Counted from the stretch's first letter, positions 1 through 13,029 are shown. The stretch: DNA of 64,000 nt from Phanerochaete sordida (GCA_019973155.2 BPQB01000022.1:372001-436000); one strand, 5' to 3'. The notes: generated by a model not told the origin, from the sequence alone. Numbers and translations: made by a program.

Positions 1-1670
1 CGATAGGAGCGGTCGTTGTCATCGGGCTCGTCTGGGTCTTTGGCCCGCGGAAGGAGGATATTATCCCGGAGAAGTACATCCCATGTGCGTGCTGCGTCCT
101 CGCTACCCCATGTCTATCTCATCCCCCGCCTAGCATTCCCAAAATCGCCATTCAATGACGCAGAAGAGCCGTCAGTGCGCCCACCACCTATACCCACGCA
201 CCCGACGATTGACCCGCCGCACGGAGACGACGACGTCGGCGTCGTACAGCCGTCAGTGCCGCGGCCGACTTCGCCTGCGACAGACCCAGACCCTGCGAAG
301 ACGGTATACTGCACACGGCCATTCAAACCTGAGCTTCCCCTCGTGCAGTACGCACTCATGATCGACGCTGGTTCGACCGGCTCGCGCATCCACATCTACA
401 AGTTCAACAACTGCGGCGCGTCCCCCGGCTACGAATACGAGGTCTTCAAGCAGATCAACCCGGGTCTTTCGTCGTACGCCGGCAAGCCGCTCGACGCTGC
501 ACAGAGCCTCGATGTCCTCCTCGACGAGGCGGTCTCGGTCGTGCCGAAGGAGCTGCAGCGCTGCACGCCCGTCGCGGTCAAGGCTACTGCTGGTCTGCGT
601 CTCCTCGGCGCCGCGCAAAGCGAAGAGATCCTCGAAGCCGTGCGCCATCGGCTGCACGAGAAGTACCCCTTCAGCCTGCAGGACAAGGACGGCGTCGTGA
701 TCATGGACGGCAAGGACGAGGGCGTCTTCGCGTGGATTACGGCGAACTACCTCATGAACACGATCCGCGCGGACACCCCCGTCGACACGCCGACGTACGC
801 CGTGCTCGACCTTGGCGGTGCGTCGACGCAGATCGTCTTCGAGCCCGTCTTCGCGTCGGACCAGCCCGAGAGCTCCCTCGCGGAGGGCGACCACAAGTAC
901 GATCTCGCCTTCGGCGGGCGCGCGCACGTCCTCTACCAGCACTCGTACCTTGGCTACGGCCTTATGCGTGCACGCAAGTCGGTGCACCGCCTCGTCGACT
1001 TCATGAGTTCGATTCAGCCCGCCGCGCCCGGCGGTGCGGTCGCCAACCCATGCCTCGCCAAGGGTACCACCCGCACGGTCGAGGTTGAGGACGAGCGACT
1101 TGGTACGGCGAGAAACGTTACCATGGTCGGTGCGGATGTCGGTTCATTCGAGGCGTGCAACCGCGTGATGCAGCTCGTCATGGCCAAGGATGCGTAAGTG
1201 CAGTGCTCCATAACGCGTGTAAGCCTCGCTGATGAAAGTGTAGGGTATGCGAGGTCAAGCCGTGTTCATTCAACGGCGTGTATCAGCCGTCGCTCCTCGA
1301 CACCTTCCCGAACGGCAAGATCCTGCTCCTCTCGTACTTCTACGACCGCCTGCGGCCGCTGCTGCCCGAAGGCGCCAGCGCGCCACCAATCACGGTGTCG
1401 ACGCTCGCGCGGCTCGCCGAGGAGCTCTGCCAGGGCAAGCCCGCGTGGGAGGCGCACTGGGGCGGCGACGACAGCCTCATGTTCGAACTCGAGGACCGCC
1501 CGGAATGGTGCCTCGACATGACGTTCATGCACGCGCTGCTGCGCCTCGGATACGAGTTCGACGATGGCCGCGTCGTCGAAATTGGCAAGCAGATCGACGG
1601 CACTGAGCTTGGCTGGTGCCTCGGCGCGACGATCGCAATGGTCGGCGCGGAGCTGACGTGTAGACTGTAG
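1..1670 (+). CDS. GDA1: Golgi guanosine diphosphatase (GDA1/CD39 family), 5'-truncated by the window edge
   Basis: Nucleoside diphosphatase that in yeast hydrolyses GDP released by mannosyltransferases in the Golgi lumen, letting GMP leave in exchange for GDP-mannose. Visible exons are <3..84, 134..1193 and 1244..1670; both introns are GT-AG (49 and 50 nt) and phases agree. The first visible residues (IGAVVVIGLVWVFG) form a signal anchor, so only the short cytosolic tail is missing. Apyrase-conserved regions appear in order: DAGSTGSR near base 364, KATAGLRLL near 580, GKDEGVFAW near 709 and DLGGASTQI near 808. The DAGSTGSRIH form and the single N-terminal anchor fit GDA1 better than the two-anchor apyrases. 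About 520 residues are visible, close to family length. Stop TAG at 1668-1670. Confidence 0.93.
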
Positions 1671-3700
1671 ACTCGATACTTTGTAACTCTCTGGATGCAC
1701 ACTTTGTATATGTTACAGTAGAACATGTTTGCACATTAATTTTTTCATTGCTATTTATCTTTCTCGACGTGCATGGCAAAGTAAGCGGTGGGCGATGGCC
1801 AAGTCTACTAGGCGCACTCGAAGCTTCACGAGAGTAGGGCTCTCACCCTGTGGGGGCTCTGCTGGCGAAGCTGTACCCCGCGGTCTCTAACGGACGGGTG
1901 GTACAGCACCTATTGAAAAGCGTGGCACATCTTCCACCATCCTGTGAACGTCGTCCAGTGCGGTAAGAACACGTTCCGCCGAAGCATACCGTTGTCCCAC
2001 GTACATCTTGGCCGACCTTGCCAATAGATGCCCCCAACCGTCCACGAGACGCCGTAAGCAGCGCAAACGGTTCTATGTGAGATCTACTGGATCATATTTC
2101 CAATCTTACTTGAGATAAATAACTGAGTGGACGACCCTGGGTTACTGAGAGTAGAATTTGAGTATTCGCGGGTCTGAAGAGGGCCCACCGGCACACTTCA
2201 CGCTCTCCGTCTTCCCAGCTGCTTCGAAAACATGGGCAGCGCGTAGGACAAGTCGAGTTCGTGCTGAGTGCTTTGGAAGGCCGTGAAGCGGTCCTGAAGC
2301 AGATCTCAGTGATGACGGAAGGTGAGAGCGTTACTTGAAATGCTCATGCAGATCATTGTCACCTGGCAGGCACGGATAGACGGCTTATCATCCGTGTCCG
2401 TCGAGCACCCGAACCCTGCACGGTCTTGAAACCAGGTCAGACAGCGTTCGGGCTAGTACACTGGCCAATTCAAACATACCGCAGATACAGTCATTCGTAC
2501 ACCGGGCCGTGAATAGCTCACTAGACCCGGATTAGCACGGGCAGTCTCCGTGAGGCCCTCGGTAATCGGTGAGCGACCTTAGAGCGCTGCAACGCGGAAT
2601 TGTTCGGAGGCTTGGCACTTTTGCCCGCCCGCAGATATAATCCTCTGAGGCTGTGAACGGCGAGCGCTGCGAGCAGCAGGTATGAGGACGAAGTTGACGC
2701 ACCGACGCTGTTCGTATCAGCGAGGAGGAGCGGAGGCGGAGCGTCGTACACCGTGACCGAGGCGGGGAGGCAGATGACGACGGGCGTCTGTTCCACGTGT
2801 TGTCCGCACGTGGCTCCGCTAATGGGCCTTTCCCTCAGCTCGCTTCCTTCGTCCTCATCCCCTTGTCCACAGCGTCGTCAGGATGCCTCGCGATTCCTTG
2901 CACACATCCTCTCGCTCTCCGCCCTCGCCTTCGACGACGTGATCTTTTTGCTATCGCGTCTCTGCAGAGGTGTAAATACCTCTTGTATTGTTGAGCACCA
3001 GCCCCCTTCCGTGAGTAAAATTGCCTGCATGAGATGTACCCGATGGTCCACCTCGGCATCGACGTCGTCCTTGGTATGTTAGTCCCCTCACCAGAATGAC
3101 TCTGTGATGCTCATGTTGTACTTTTTCTCCCTCGTTTCCCAGCGAGGTGCTGCATCGCCACTCCCAGGGCGGTCACGATAAATCGTTGAGCCCCGAAGCT
3201 CGCTATTTGGGCTTCCCCATGGCTTTCCCCAGAGCTCCTCACTCAATCTTGGTGGTAGGAGGCGGTAGATGGTCATTGGTAGTTATGGCAGCTCAGGTGC
3301 GTGTATTCGATGGCTTGCGTTCGTCGCAGCTCCCGCAGTCTGGCAGCTGACTTTCTCCGCGTCTTTTCCAGATAGATAGCTATGCTACACACCTATCTGT
3401 ACATATGTGACTTACGCCGTCGGCGGAGGTTGCGACAGCGTCGAGGGTGGCCTGCTCGACAGCGAGCCCGCCCTCGCGTCGGAGCGCCTACGACACGGAG
3501 GTAAAGCCCAAATAAAGTAACCAGCTGCTTACATCAGCCTCCCGTTAATTGCTTGCACACTCGGGCCGAACCGGGAACCCTAACCAAAGCCCCGGCCTCC
3601 GACACAGCGCGCCAGCGCCGTCGCCGTCGCCCACGTTTCCCTCGAGCTCGCCCAACTTTCCTAACTTATTGCCCCTGGACACACCTCCCTCCCTCATCTT
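1671..3700. other. Intergenic region, no supported gene
   Basis: About 2 kb between GDA1 and EPL1. A minus-strand frame at 2521-2796 without an ATG start ends in a hydrophobic stretch, and a few other short frames exist. None shows a domain, a consistent splice pattern or a recognisable family. The last 150 bases, rich in C and T, are probably the EPL1 promoter and leader. I see no repeat or RNA gene. Confidence 0.5.
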
Positions 3701-6700
3701 ATGGCCCGAGCTCAACATGCAGGCCCCTCGACGCACCGCAACCGCAACCGAGTCACCAACAAGACCCGCCTCAAGATCATCAAGGAGAGCATCGACGCTG
3801 ACTCGATCGTCCTCGATGAAGACGAGGAGAAGGCTAGGGTCGTCTCTACTGCGGGTGTGGACGCTGAGGACGCCAACGTACGTCTTTTCATCGTTTTTTC
3901 GTCGCTGTGGGCGACGTTGTTGAGGCCACTTGCGTGTCGCGCTCCCATTGGCTGAGAGCGTGGGATATCGATCCATGGAATGCTGACTAAGCAACTTGCC
4001 TTTTATAGGAACACCATCTGCAAGCCGTGCTCTCAGCGGCAGCGACGAGACACCAGTCCTCAGCACGCGCGACGCGAGGGGCTGAGAAGGAAGCACCGTC
4101 GACCGCCTACATACCCACTCCAGACAGCACCGGCAAAGTCGAAAACTATGACGAGCTGTATCCTCCTGGCCGCTGGAAGGACCCTGTCACGTACGTCAAG
4201 TCGTCCGACACGGTCGAGGAGTCCGTGGACTTCGCGCTCGCGAACGGATTCGCCTACTACATGGACGAGCGAGACGAAGAGTGGCTCGACAAGAACAACG
4301 AGGAAGCTCGTGGCGAGGGCACCAGCGCTCAGGGCGCCGTTTCGAGCTCGGGTACGCGGTCCAGTCGCAGCACGAAGAAGGGCAAGGAACCGGAAGGCAA
4401 TCACTCCATAGCTATATCCGAAGATGAATTCGAACTCGTGATGTCGATGTTTGAAAAGGTCACACACGAACAGACAGAGTTCCTACACCATGTACGTACC
4501 GCTATGCCCCGTCAATTGAGTGATTCATCTCACCACTACATACATAGGGCCTGGAGTCTGGGTCGCCCTTTCCTCCCTTTTCCGACTATCAAGACACTTT
4601 CGCATCACAGCTCTCGCCGTCTCTTTTTGCCATGTTCATGATTCCGTCCTGGGTTCCACAGCCGCCGCAGCTCCTGAGGATGGCCTACTCGATCTATCCT
4701 CACTGGAAGGAGCGACGTATTGAGAGGGGCGGACACCCTATAATGCCTTTCGTCAATGTAAGTCGCTCCACTCTACTGAGTGCGCTGCCACGTACTCACG
4801 CGCAGATGCAGCTTGACGAGACCGACACCAAGAACGAGTCCTACATATGCTTCAGGCGACGAGAAAGCAAGGCTGTGCGCAAGACTCGCGCACAGCAGGC
4901 CACTTATTCGGACAAGATGATTCGCTTGCAATCGGAGCTAACGTCCGCGATGGAGCTTGCCACCAGCGTACTCCAGCGCGAGAGTCTCAAGCGAGAAACC
5001 GCCAAGCACGGGAGCAGCGTCTGGGAGTCGAGGTTCACGTTGATCGACTTGAAACGCAAGTTTCCCACATTGGGAGCGAAGGAAGACGAAGAACTCTTTT
5101 ACGACCGCGAGAGAGTTCCAAAGAAGATCAAGACCGATATGTCTGGGTATGTTTTTCGCATCTCCATACGCTTCGGACTTGTGCTCAGTGGGCTACCCAG
5201 ACGTTTGCCGATCAAGCTGCCTGGTCGTGGCCAAGCGGACTACGGCTCGCCTGCTGCCCAGGCGCCGATCATGCCGCCGAAGGAACGTCTTGCTCTCATA
5301 CGCGCAGACGTTGAGCAGGACTTGGCGAAACGCAAGGAACGCGACCAAAGCTGGGACAACGTCGTCGACGTGAGTTTAGTATTCAGTCTCTCCTCAGCTG
5401 CCTGCTCATCACATCATTAGAACCCGTACCAAGCCCCGCCGGTGCCTTATCCATCCCGTCTATTCAAGTACATCTCCGCAGCGCGCGCCTCGTCAAAAGG
5501 GTCGTCAGACTCGGAAGACTCGTCGCCGCCCCGTGAACCTCGTGCGTTCCGCGTACGGGTTGGTCGCGGCGGCCGCATGATGGTCGACCGTCGGCTATCC
5601 AGACCGCCAGCTGTCGAGTGGGACTCTGATGGCGAGGATGGAGACGCACATCAGGATGCGGCAGAGCGTTCTCGCCGTCTCGAGGAACAGTGGCGATTCG
5701 ACGCGGATGACGAACCCGCGGTAGGTCCTGAGGGCCCAGAGGAGCATGGTCGAAAGTTGTTCGACGACTACACCGAATCGTAAGCCCCAGTACTGTATCC
5801 GCAGCGTTAGATTTGCTCACATCTATGTAGACGTTTGCAACATACCATAACACTGTTCAGCGAACAAGATTATGGGATGTTCGCTGTCGACCCTACGCTC
5901 ACGCTCACCGGTCCCGACGGGCGTCCACAATCGTATCTTCCTTATCGTTTGGGCATGCATCACATGGTACGACGTGAACACATGCGACCCTCGCCATTGG
6001 GTACGCCCAGCATCGTTCCCCCGAGGCATATCAACGGCTCGACGACGTCCGTCTCGTCGAATGGCTCGCCGTTAGCGACTCGGAGTATGCCACCCCCACC
6101 AGCTGTCCCACAAGGTCGTACACCGTCGAACGGCATCATGCGTCCGCCTGTGACTCCGACAGTGCCCGCCATCCCTCAACAAGGCTCTCCCCACCGCTCC
6201 CCTTCTGCGCCGAACGGCATCAACCACGAGTCGGGCATCGTGAACGGCGATCAGGACATCAAGCTTTCGGTTCCCATTGCCATCACTCCGGGTACACCAA
6301 TCCAAAGCGAGGACGCTATGCAGGTTGACGGTCAGCCTCAGAACATCGCCATCACGTCACCAGTCCGGCCGAAATCGCAAACACCATCCATGACCCCCAT
6401 ACCCAACGGATTCACCATACCCTCCGTTACCAACTTTTCTTCGCACATCGCAAATGGCGCTGCGTATGCACACTACCCCACCATGCGCAACGGCATCGTC
6501 GCAAAGTCGGCTCTTGTCGGCTTGGCTGGCCAGGACGGGGCGAACGGCACACATCTCCGCCAAGCAGCCTCTTATATGCCACACGGTACAGGCGTCAACT
6601 ATGCGTCGCAGCTGCATGCCGCGCGACAGATGCAATATGCAGCGCTCCAGCAGCAACAGCAACAGTCGCATCGGCAGCAAATCACCCTGACGGACAGCGC

Positions 6701-7025
6701 CGTCGATATGAACCTTACTCCACAGCTCTCGCCACCGCTTACCGGTGTCCCGCAACGCGCACCCTCCGCGAACGGCAACCGCCAGGTAAACCTCAGTCGC
6801 GGCCTCTCGTCACCCGCTCTCGCTCAGGCTATGGCAGCTGGCCAAGGCCGCGCGTCGCCCGGCGCTGCGCACATCGGGCGCTTGACACCCCACCCGCCGC
6901 ATTCGCCGCCGAACTTGCTCAGCCCCGGGCAGCAGCATGGGTCGCCACCGCGCCCGCAGCCGCCGATGCCATCCCCTTCGTTGCAGGCTCGCCAGATTGT
7001 CGGCGGTTCCGGTGTAGGCTATTAG
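3701..7025 (+). CDS. EPL1: Enhancer of polycomb-like protein, NuA4 histone acetyltransferase subunit
   Basis: Scaffold subunit that anchors Esa1, Yng2 and Eaf6 in the NuA4/piccolo H4 and H2A acetyltransferase. Seven exons: 3701..3877, 4009..4491, 4548..4757, 4806..5146, 5201..5369, 5421..5779 and 5831..7025, giving 977 residues. The N-terminus (RNRNRVTNKTRLKI, then EHHLQAVLSAA across the first intron) and the EPL1 core (YPPGRWKDPVTYVKSS, EDEFELVMSMFEK, FRRRESKAVRKTRAQQ) are clear. The C-terminal 400 residues are Pro, Ser and Gln rich and low in complexity, as usual for the family. The intron ending at 5200 could instead end at 5188; both keep frame, and the 54-nt version was preferred. A branch-like CTGACTAAG lies near the end of intron 1. 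Confidence 0.93.
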
Positions 7026-7267
7026 TTGTACGATTTTTCGCCTGTCGTTCGTCGCCGCGCTCTTTGGTCATATTCGTGTATGGACTCGTGTTGTTTCTAT
7101 TGTCATGACCATTCCCTCCTCAGTCGTCGTTATGTTCTTGCCTCAGTAATAGCTATCTACATGTACCAGTTGATAAACCCGGATTATGTGTTTAAGTCAC
7201 TCTAGCAGATGTGACTGTATGTCAGACTCCAGCGCGTGCCCAGTCTTGATTTGTATGTTTGCCCGTG

Positions 7268-10200
7268 CTACGTTCCACTATGGGTACTACGGAAAGTGAA
7301 AGCGCGAGAGAAAGCGTTCCGTGGGGATTCAACAGCTGATGGCGGCTCGGAGCCTGCACCCTCCCTCGCGTCCACTGTTTGGCTCTGGGCCTCAACGTCC
7401 TCTGCCACACCGCTATCGTGTCCAGGTTTGACTGTGACTGTGATGTTGTCCCCGGAAGCACCAGCTAGCCGCTCAGGTGGAGAAGAGCGAGGCAGGAGAG
7501 CTGATGGCAAGCCTAGCGTACGCAGAGCCTTGGGGCTCGCAACGGCGTCCGATTGGCGTGCGGTGTGCTTCTGCTGCTCCTGTATTCCTGCGAGCCTCGG
7601 GTACCGAGAGACATCCTCCGGGACCACGAAGAGGCCCAGCGCAGTGATCAGCATGTCTGGGAATACCGACACCTGCGTGGACTGCTCTGCTTCGCCTGCC
7701 CGGGGACCCGGACGCTCCAAAGAGCCTATGAGCTCGAGGCACTCGCCAGCGAGTTTGCGATCTTCTGTGAGCAGCTCGGCGGGTGACGGGAGCATGGAAT
7801 TATTTGATCCATTGTACGTCGCCTGCCATCCCTTCATCTTGTAGTACTCGCGTAAGGCCGCGTTCGTGGCGTACCAAAGTCTCGCCCACGCCGGCGGTTC
7901 ACGACGAGCTGCTGAAGGGACTGCAGCATCGTTGGTACTTGATGGTTGTGGCGCAGGGTCGGTGTTTGGACGATCTTGCTTTGTGGTTTCCGCGTATAGC
8001 TTCACGTGCAGGAAGCAGAAGCGAATCATGTCCATTGGAACAAAGTCGTCGTAAGCACCGAGTGCGAACTGGTTCGCTATTTGGGTGGACTGCTCTACAA
8101 GTTTCGCCTGTGCTTCAGGTGGAAGTAAACGGACTGAAAGCTCTGTCAGAGGCCGTTGAAGACGTACCGGAGCTTTGCGAAAACGCATCCGTGCCCAGCT
8201 GTAGGGCATACGCACGTGAAGTCTTCGTAACAGGGTGTAATGCGGCAGATGCGTGAATCAACACCAGGTAGGAGAAGGCCCAGTTCTCCCAGAGTGCGGA
8301 TAGAACAACAACTGCGTCGGGTTTCCTGTCCATGCGTTCCGCAAACTCAATGATGATAGAAAGGCTGTCGCGCGAACCAGCCATGACTGCTCGTCCAGTC
8401 TTTTTCTGGGCAAGCAGTGCTGAGCATATGAGATTCCAGAGATCTTGCAAGATAGGACGCGCAGCTGCATGTTCGAAGAGACCGGGCTCTTGCGCCATGA
8501 TAGTCCGCAGTGACTCTTTCTCGCGTGGGCTGCGACAGTACGGGCGCAGATACTGAGCGTACATGTAGCACACCGTGAGCATGCTAGCCGTGGAGCTGCC
8601 CTGAGCTTCGTAGATCGGACGGAGTCGACTGGATAATGGTCGGAAGGCAAGACGCTGTTGTCCGTGACCGGTAGCCAGCCACTGAGCTGTCCAGCGTGCC
8701 AGATCTCGATGAGTGGCCTCTGAGAGGATGTCTCTCAGGCATGAGACTGCGGATGCTGGGAGAGGATATGTGGAGCTGGAGAGAAGGAGCACCGTAGTCT
8801 TTTGCAGCCAGTCTGGATTAAACGACTGCAAGGTACCGTTTGGGCGGCGGCAGCTTGCCAAGTCTGCGAGGATGTCCATCACAGTGTCCCAGGTCCGGTG
8901 AGAGAGCGACGAGAAATCTGGGATGCGGTTGAGCCTAACAGCGGTGAGGTCTCGTGCTTCCTCGCCAAGACGCGATCTCACAAAGTCTACGACAAGAGGA
9001 AGCGAGGATGGCTTGTACGACTTATGCATTGCAGGATCCGACGACGTCCAGGTGTGGGGAAGGAAATCGTCCTTTGCCATTACTGCATCAATGAGCAGCA
9101 GAGTATCCTGATCGTCCTTGTCGCCGTGCCGTTCGTATAGCCTGCGGAGTCGGTTGAATAGCGAGCGAGATGCTGAGACCCGCGTGCCAGGCTCCTTTGC
9201 TATCCATCGAGAAATCGGCTTTACCGCAGATAGCCCGGGTGCATCCAAAATGAGGCTTCGAAGGCAGGCCACCGCCGGGTCGGGGAGCGGATGAGGAGAA
9301 CTGGAGAGAAAGAGCAGTGCCGTCTTCTTGAGCCAGTCTGGGCTGGTCTCGAGCAAATGTCCTCGCTCGGGTTGCGTGCTTGCTAGCTCTGCGAGGATCT
9401 CCATGAGAGTAGACCACATCTGCCAGGAAAGGGACGTAAGCTCTGGGACGCAGGACAGTTGATCGGCACGAAGGTATTCGGCTTTGGAACCGATGTGACT
9501 GATGATGAGGTCGACAATGAAAGAAAGCGACTTGGACGGGTCGTGGGGGCGTTGTTTCAGTACATCCCAGAGCGTGCGCAGGAGGTCATTATGATCACCG
9601 TGTTCGTAGAGCTGATGTAGCCGCTTGAAGAGTGGACCGAAACCAGACTCGAGCGAAGGTCCTAACCAAAGTGCGATAGACCGTACCGCGGGAAACCGGG
9701 ATTCCTCGGGCAAGAGGCGAAGAAGACAAACTAGTGTGGGTGGGGGCAGCGGATAAGGAGAATCGGAGAGAAGTAACAAGGTCGCCTTGTACAGCCAATC
9801 GGGGCTTGAGTCGAGCAAGGGACCAGGCTGAGGGCCCACCAACTTTGCAAGCATCTCCATGAAGGTCGACCATGCTCGGCGGGACATCGAGGTGAAGTTT
9901 GGAACGCGTGACAATCTGTCATTGCGAACGTAGGAATAATGGGTTTCGCCGACCCGATTCAGCATGAGCTCGACGACGAAGGATAGCGACTTCGCGGGAT
10001 CAGATGTGCGTTGGCGGAACGTCTCCCACATTGTCATCAGGAGAATGTCGTCGCCCATGATCCTGTCGGTGCTCAAAAGAATGTCCTTGTCGTCCTGGTC
10101 TCGAGTGACAACTACCTCCTCCTCATCGTCCTCTGTGGGTAGACTGGATTTCCGAGCGTTATCAGGAGACTCGACTGGTGCCGCTTTGGGATTTACAGCG

Positions 10201-11034
10201 ACGTTCATGACGGGAGGCTTGAGATAGAGATGTTGACTCCTGCTGATCACAGCTCTGGCAAGCAGAGAGGCCCATCGGCGAAGCTTGTGCGTGACATGCA
10301 CCCTCGCGGCGCGCATCACGGTCTTGAGCAGCGGCATCTTGTACGGACAGCGCGGGGAGATGAGCGGGGCGAACGTTGTAGCCACGACGAAGAGGGCCCA
10401 GCCGCAGACGAGCGGCAAGCTGGTGAGGCCCATGCGCTCATCGACGTTGGCGGTGAAGAAGCAGAGGCCGACGAAGAACAGGCCAAGCGAGACCTGGAGC
10501 AGCATTGGGAGCATCGCCGCGATCTCGAACACCTTCCAGCTGTCGAGCCCGGGCCTCCGGTACTGGCGCGCGCGGAGGCGCTCCTGCGGGGCGGTGTACT
10601 CGACCGCGAGGTACTCGCGCAGCCACTGCTTGACGAGCATGCTCAGCGAGGCTGTCGCGAGACTGACGATGAGGCTCGCGAACCACAGCCCGTTGACGCG
10701 TAGTGCCCACAGTGGGGCTGCGCTCTGGTCTGGTTGAGCGGGAGACTGCGCGTCGGACGTGATGGTGCCGGAAGCAATGGTGTAGCCCTGCGTCTGAACG
10801 GCGATGCGCTCGAGGAGGTACAGCATCTGGACTTGGGATCCGGCTGCAGGTTTTGGTAGGTCTGTATGAGGAAGGTCGAGAGCACCGCAGAATATAGACC
10901 AGCCTGTCGGGGCTTCCGGTAAGCGTATGCGCTCAACAATTCCGAGTCGGACTCACGAATACCAAGAGTGTGTCGATGTCTTCTTTGCAGTCGCGAATCT
11001 TCTCTTCGTCTAATTCACGTACAGTTCTTGCCAT
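7268..11034 (-). CDS. DUF6535-type membrane protein with three internal repeats; apparent 1-nt frameshift in exon 2
   Basis: Exons on the minus strand: 10957..11034 (start MARTVRELDEEK), 8216..10903 and 7268..8142, with introns of 53 and 73 nt. The exon 1/2 junction gives DIDTLLVF-AGLYSAVLS, the usual start of DUF6535. Hydrophobic segments follow (LWFASLIVSLATASLSM, MLLQVSLGLFFVGLCFF, GWALFVVATTFAPL), so the N-terminal third sits in a membrane. Between LQPDPK and QMLYLLERIAV the frame changes near 10838 with no possible intron; total exon length is 3641 nt, exactly one short of 1214 codons. This suggests a single-base deletion or a sequencing error. A three-fold repeat of about 155-175 residues occupies roughly 10075-8600. 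The function of DUF6535 proteins, common in Agaricomycetes, is unknown. Confidence 0.8.
8600..10075 (-). repeat. Three tandem coding repeats inside the DUF6535 gene
   Basis: Three diverged units encode the same pattern: a DP..SLSFVV-like start, then L.R(I/V)P.(F/L)(T/S)S(M/L)S...W.T.MEILA(K/D/E)L, then PDWL.K(T/A)(A/T)(L/V)LLLS.S.(Y/H)PLP, then a block ending LF.RL..LYE. The DNA anchors GAGAGAAGTAACAA (near 9765), GAGAGAAAGAGCAG (near 9303) and GAGAGAAGGAGCAC (near 8781) are 462 and 522 bp apart, which gives the unit length. Confidence 0.8.
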
Positions 11035-11594
11035 GGCACTCCAGCCCGTTGGTGGAGCAAGCTGAACATACGGTGGACCGCTCGTAGACTGTATTTGAGG
11101 TTGGTCTCACGACGAACCCGTGAGTTGACAGTTCTGAGGCGCACCAAATGGTCTTGTTCCGTCATAGGTTGCACAATGGAGCATACAGAAAGACAATGTT
11201 GTTAGGCTTGGATGTAGTAGCCGAGACAGCGAGGTCGTCTGCAAGCAAGAACCTGCATCGTGTCCTTCAGGGTCGTTTGCACGCGCCAGAAGCATGCTCG
11301 GCGTTCCGAGTCTGTAGATCCTTATAACTACGCCACGTGAGTGTGAATCTCGTGGGAGGAAAAGGGAGAGTAAGTGCGACGGTTGGAGAACACGTCGTGA
11401 GTGTTTGAATACATGACCTAGCTCGATGGAAGTTCAAGAGAGATCCTCTTCGTCCACCACAGCACACAAGGACCGGTCACGTGATGCAGGCACCATATCT
11501 CCGAGATTCGCTGCATGAAAGCAATAATATAGACTGAGAGTAGTCGGGTATATAGTGTCTGACGTCTAAATCTAGCATGTTGCACCGCGCCGCG
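11035..11594. other. Intergenic: promoter side of the DUF6535 gene and 3' end of the carrier gene
   Basis: Both flanking genes lie on the minus strand, so this stretch should hold the promoter of the DUF6535 gene and the terminator of the carrier gene. Only short frames without family signals are present, and no repeat was seen. Confidence 0.5.
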
Positions 11595-12705
11595 CTACGA
11601 AGCAGTGAGTCCCTGGATCACCCATTCGTACACTCCAAGGAAGACGGCACCACCTGCCGAGATCCACATTGTCCGTGGAACGACGCCCGCAAACAACGCT
11701 TTGGCACCCTCCTTCTGGTATATCTGCGTGAACCGTGTGAGCAGCGAAGGCGCCTTGTCCTTGGAGTCCTGCATGCACCAGATGAGCATAGAAGGATAAT
11801 TGGGAAGTATAGCAGCATACCCTCATGTCGAGCATGACTCTTGTCTTGATCACATCTAGAGGTGTCGTCGCAGCCGCTGCAATACCGCCGGAGATGCTTC
11901 CGCAGACCGCAGCTTCGTGTGCATGGGGTTTTCGGCCGAAGCGCTTCGCTAGCTGGGCCTTGAAGAGCTCGTACAGAGGGAACTGGACGGACGTGAACGG
12001 TATCTGCACGACGGCTGTCAAGCGGGGTACACCGCGGTGCGGGATGGAGCGTGCGTACCTCGCGCATGACCGTGATCCCGAAGCCGCGGTAGAAGCCTGC
12101 GAGCCCTTCGCGTGCCAGGACGAGCTGCGCGGCAGACAGCGACGACTGCGCCTGGGCGCCATAGCTCGCGGTCTGCATGCGCGTCTTGATTACTTCTGTG
12201 GGCACGCGGACCAGGCAGGCAGCCTTGCGGCGGCGCGTGAGGCGGCGCGAGCGCGGGGAACGAGCAGAGCACGCACAATCTCGCCCGCCGAGGCTGCGAG
12301 CATGTGCGTCACGGGCGCCATGTGCTGCGGCAGAGGTGTGTTCCGCTTGAGGGTGTCATACGTGCAGAAGAAGAGCGCGGCTGCGTGGTCGTGTGCTCAG
12401 CGCAGGCTGCACCGCAGGAGAACGGATGCGAGACGTACCGCCAGGCGCACTGCCCACCACGACGCTGCCTATGCCCTTGTAGATGCCATTGAACCCGCCG
12501 GCTTGGAAGAACCCCTGTGGGGACTGCAGACGCGTCTTGACGGTGTCGATGGGGAAGAAGAGCAGGTCCACGGACGTGCCCGCGAGGCCACCTGCCTGCC
12601 GAGGTGTAGCGTGACGGAAGCGGGGCGGGTTGCAGGAGGACTCACGGCAAGCGAGTGATAGAAGGTTGGCTCACGCCGAGGGCGTGCTGGCGAGACGTCC
12701 GCCAT
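11595..12705 (-). CDS. PET8: Mitochondrial S-adenosylmethionine carrier (mitochondrial carrier family)
   Basis: Inner-membrane carrier that imports S-adenosylmethionine in exchange for S-adenosylhomocysteine. Six exons: 12646..12705, 12439..12595, 12277..12380, 12059..12223, 11821..12003 and 11595..11768; 280 residues, against 284 in the yeast protein. Three carrier signatures occur in order: [26 protein letters not shown] and [14 protein letters not shown]. The opening [19 protein letters not shown] and the ending [19 protein letters not shown] agree with SAM carriers. Introns are 50-58 nt and all GT-AG. The close match of all three signatures makes the substrate assignment likely, though other PET8-like carriers cannot be excluded by eye. 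Confidence 0.9.
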
Positions 12706-13029
12706 CGCTCGTGCTCGTTCGCGGAATGAGAGGTCGGTCGGAGAGGCGCGCTTGCGAGCCGCTCCGTAACGGGATCACGTGCCACGCAAGATATCGCTTG
12801 TAAGTTGTAGAGTTGTAGTGGCTTGACCACCGAATTTCAAGCCTCGACGCAGCGCAATGAATGTGATAGATGCTCATGATATATAAGGATGGGAACGTCT
12901 AATTAGTAATTACGATACAATTATACTACGTCAGGTATACATATGACCGATGGGTCTGCCATGAGGAAACGAAAGTTGGACAATGCGCGATATACTTTTA
13001 CAAGCAGAAAGCAGCAAGAGAGTTTTGAA
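12706..13029. other. Short intergenic region
   Basis: About 320 bases of AT-richer sequence between two minus-strand genes; it should hold the promoter of the carrier and the terminator of the MFS transporter. Nothing else was seen. Confidence 0.5.

Noticed and set aside
253..987. Long reverse-strand open frame opposite GDA1
   Set aside because: It is the antisense shadow of a GC-rich conserved exon; the product is Arg/Val/Leu-rich with no domain, while the plus strand has all apyrase motifs.
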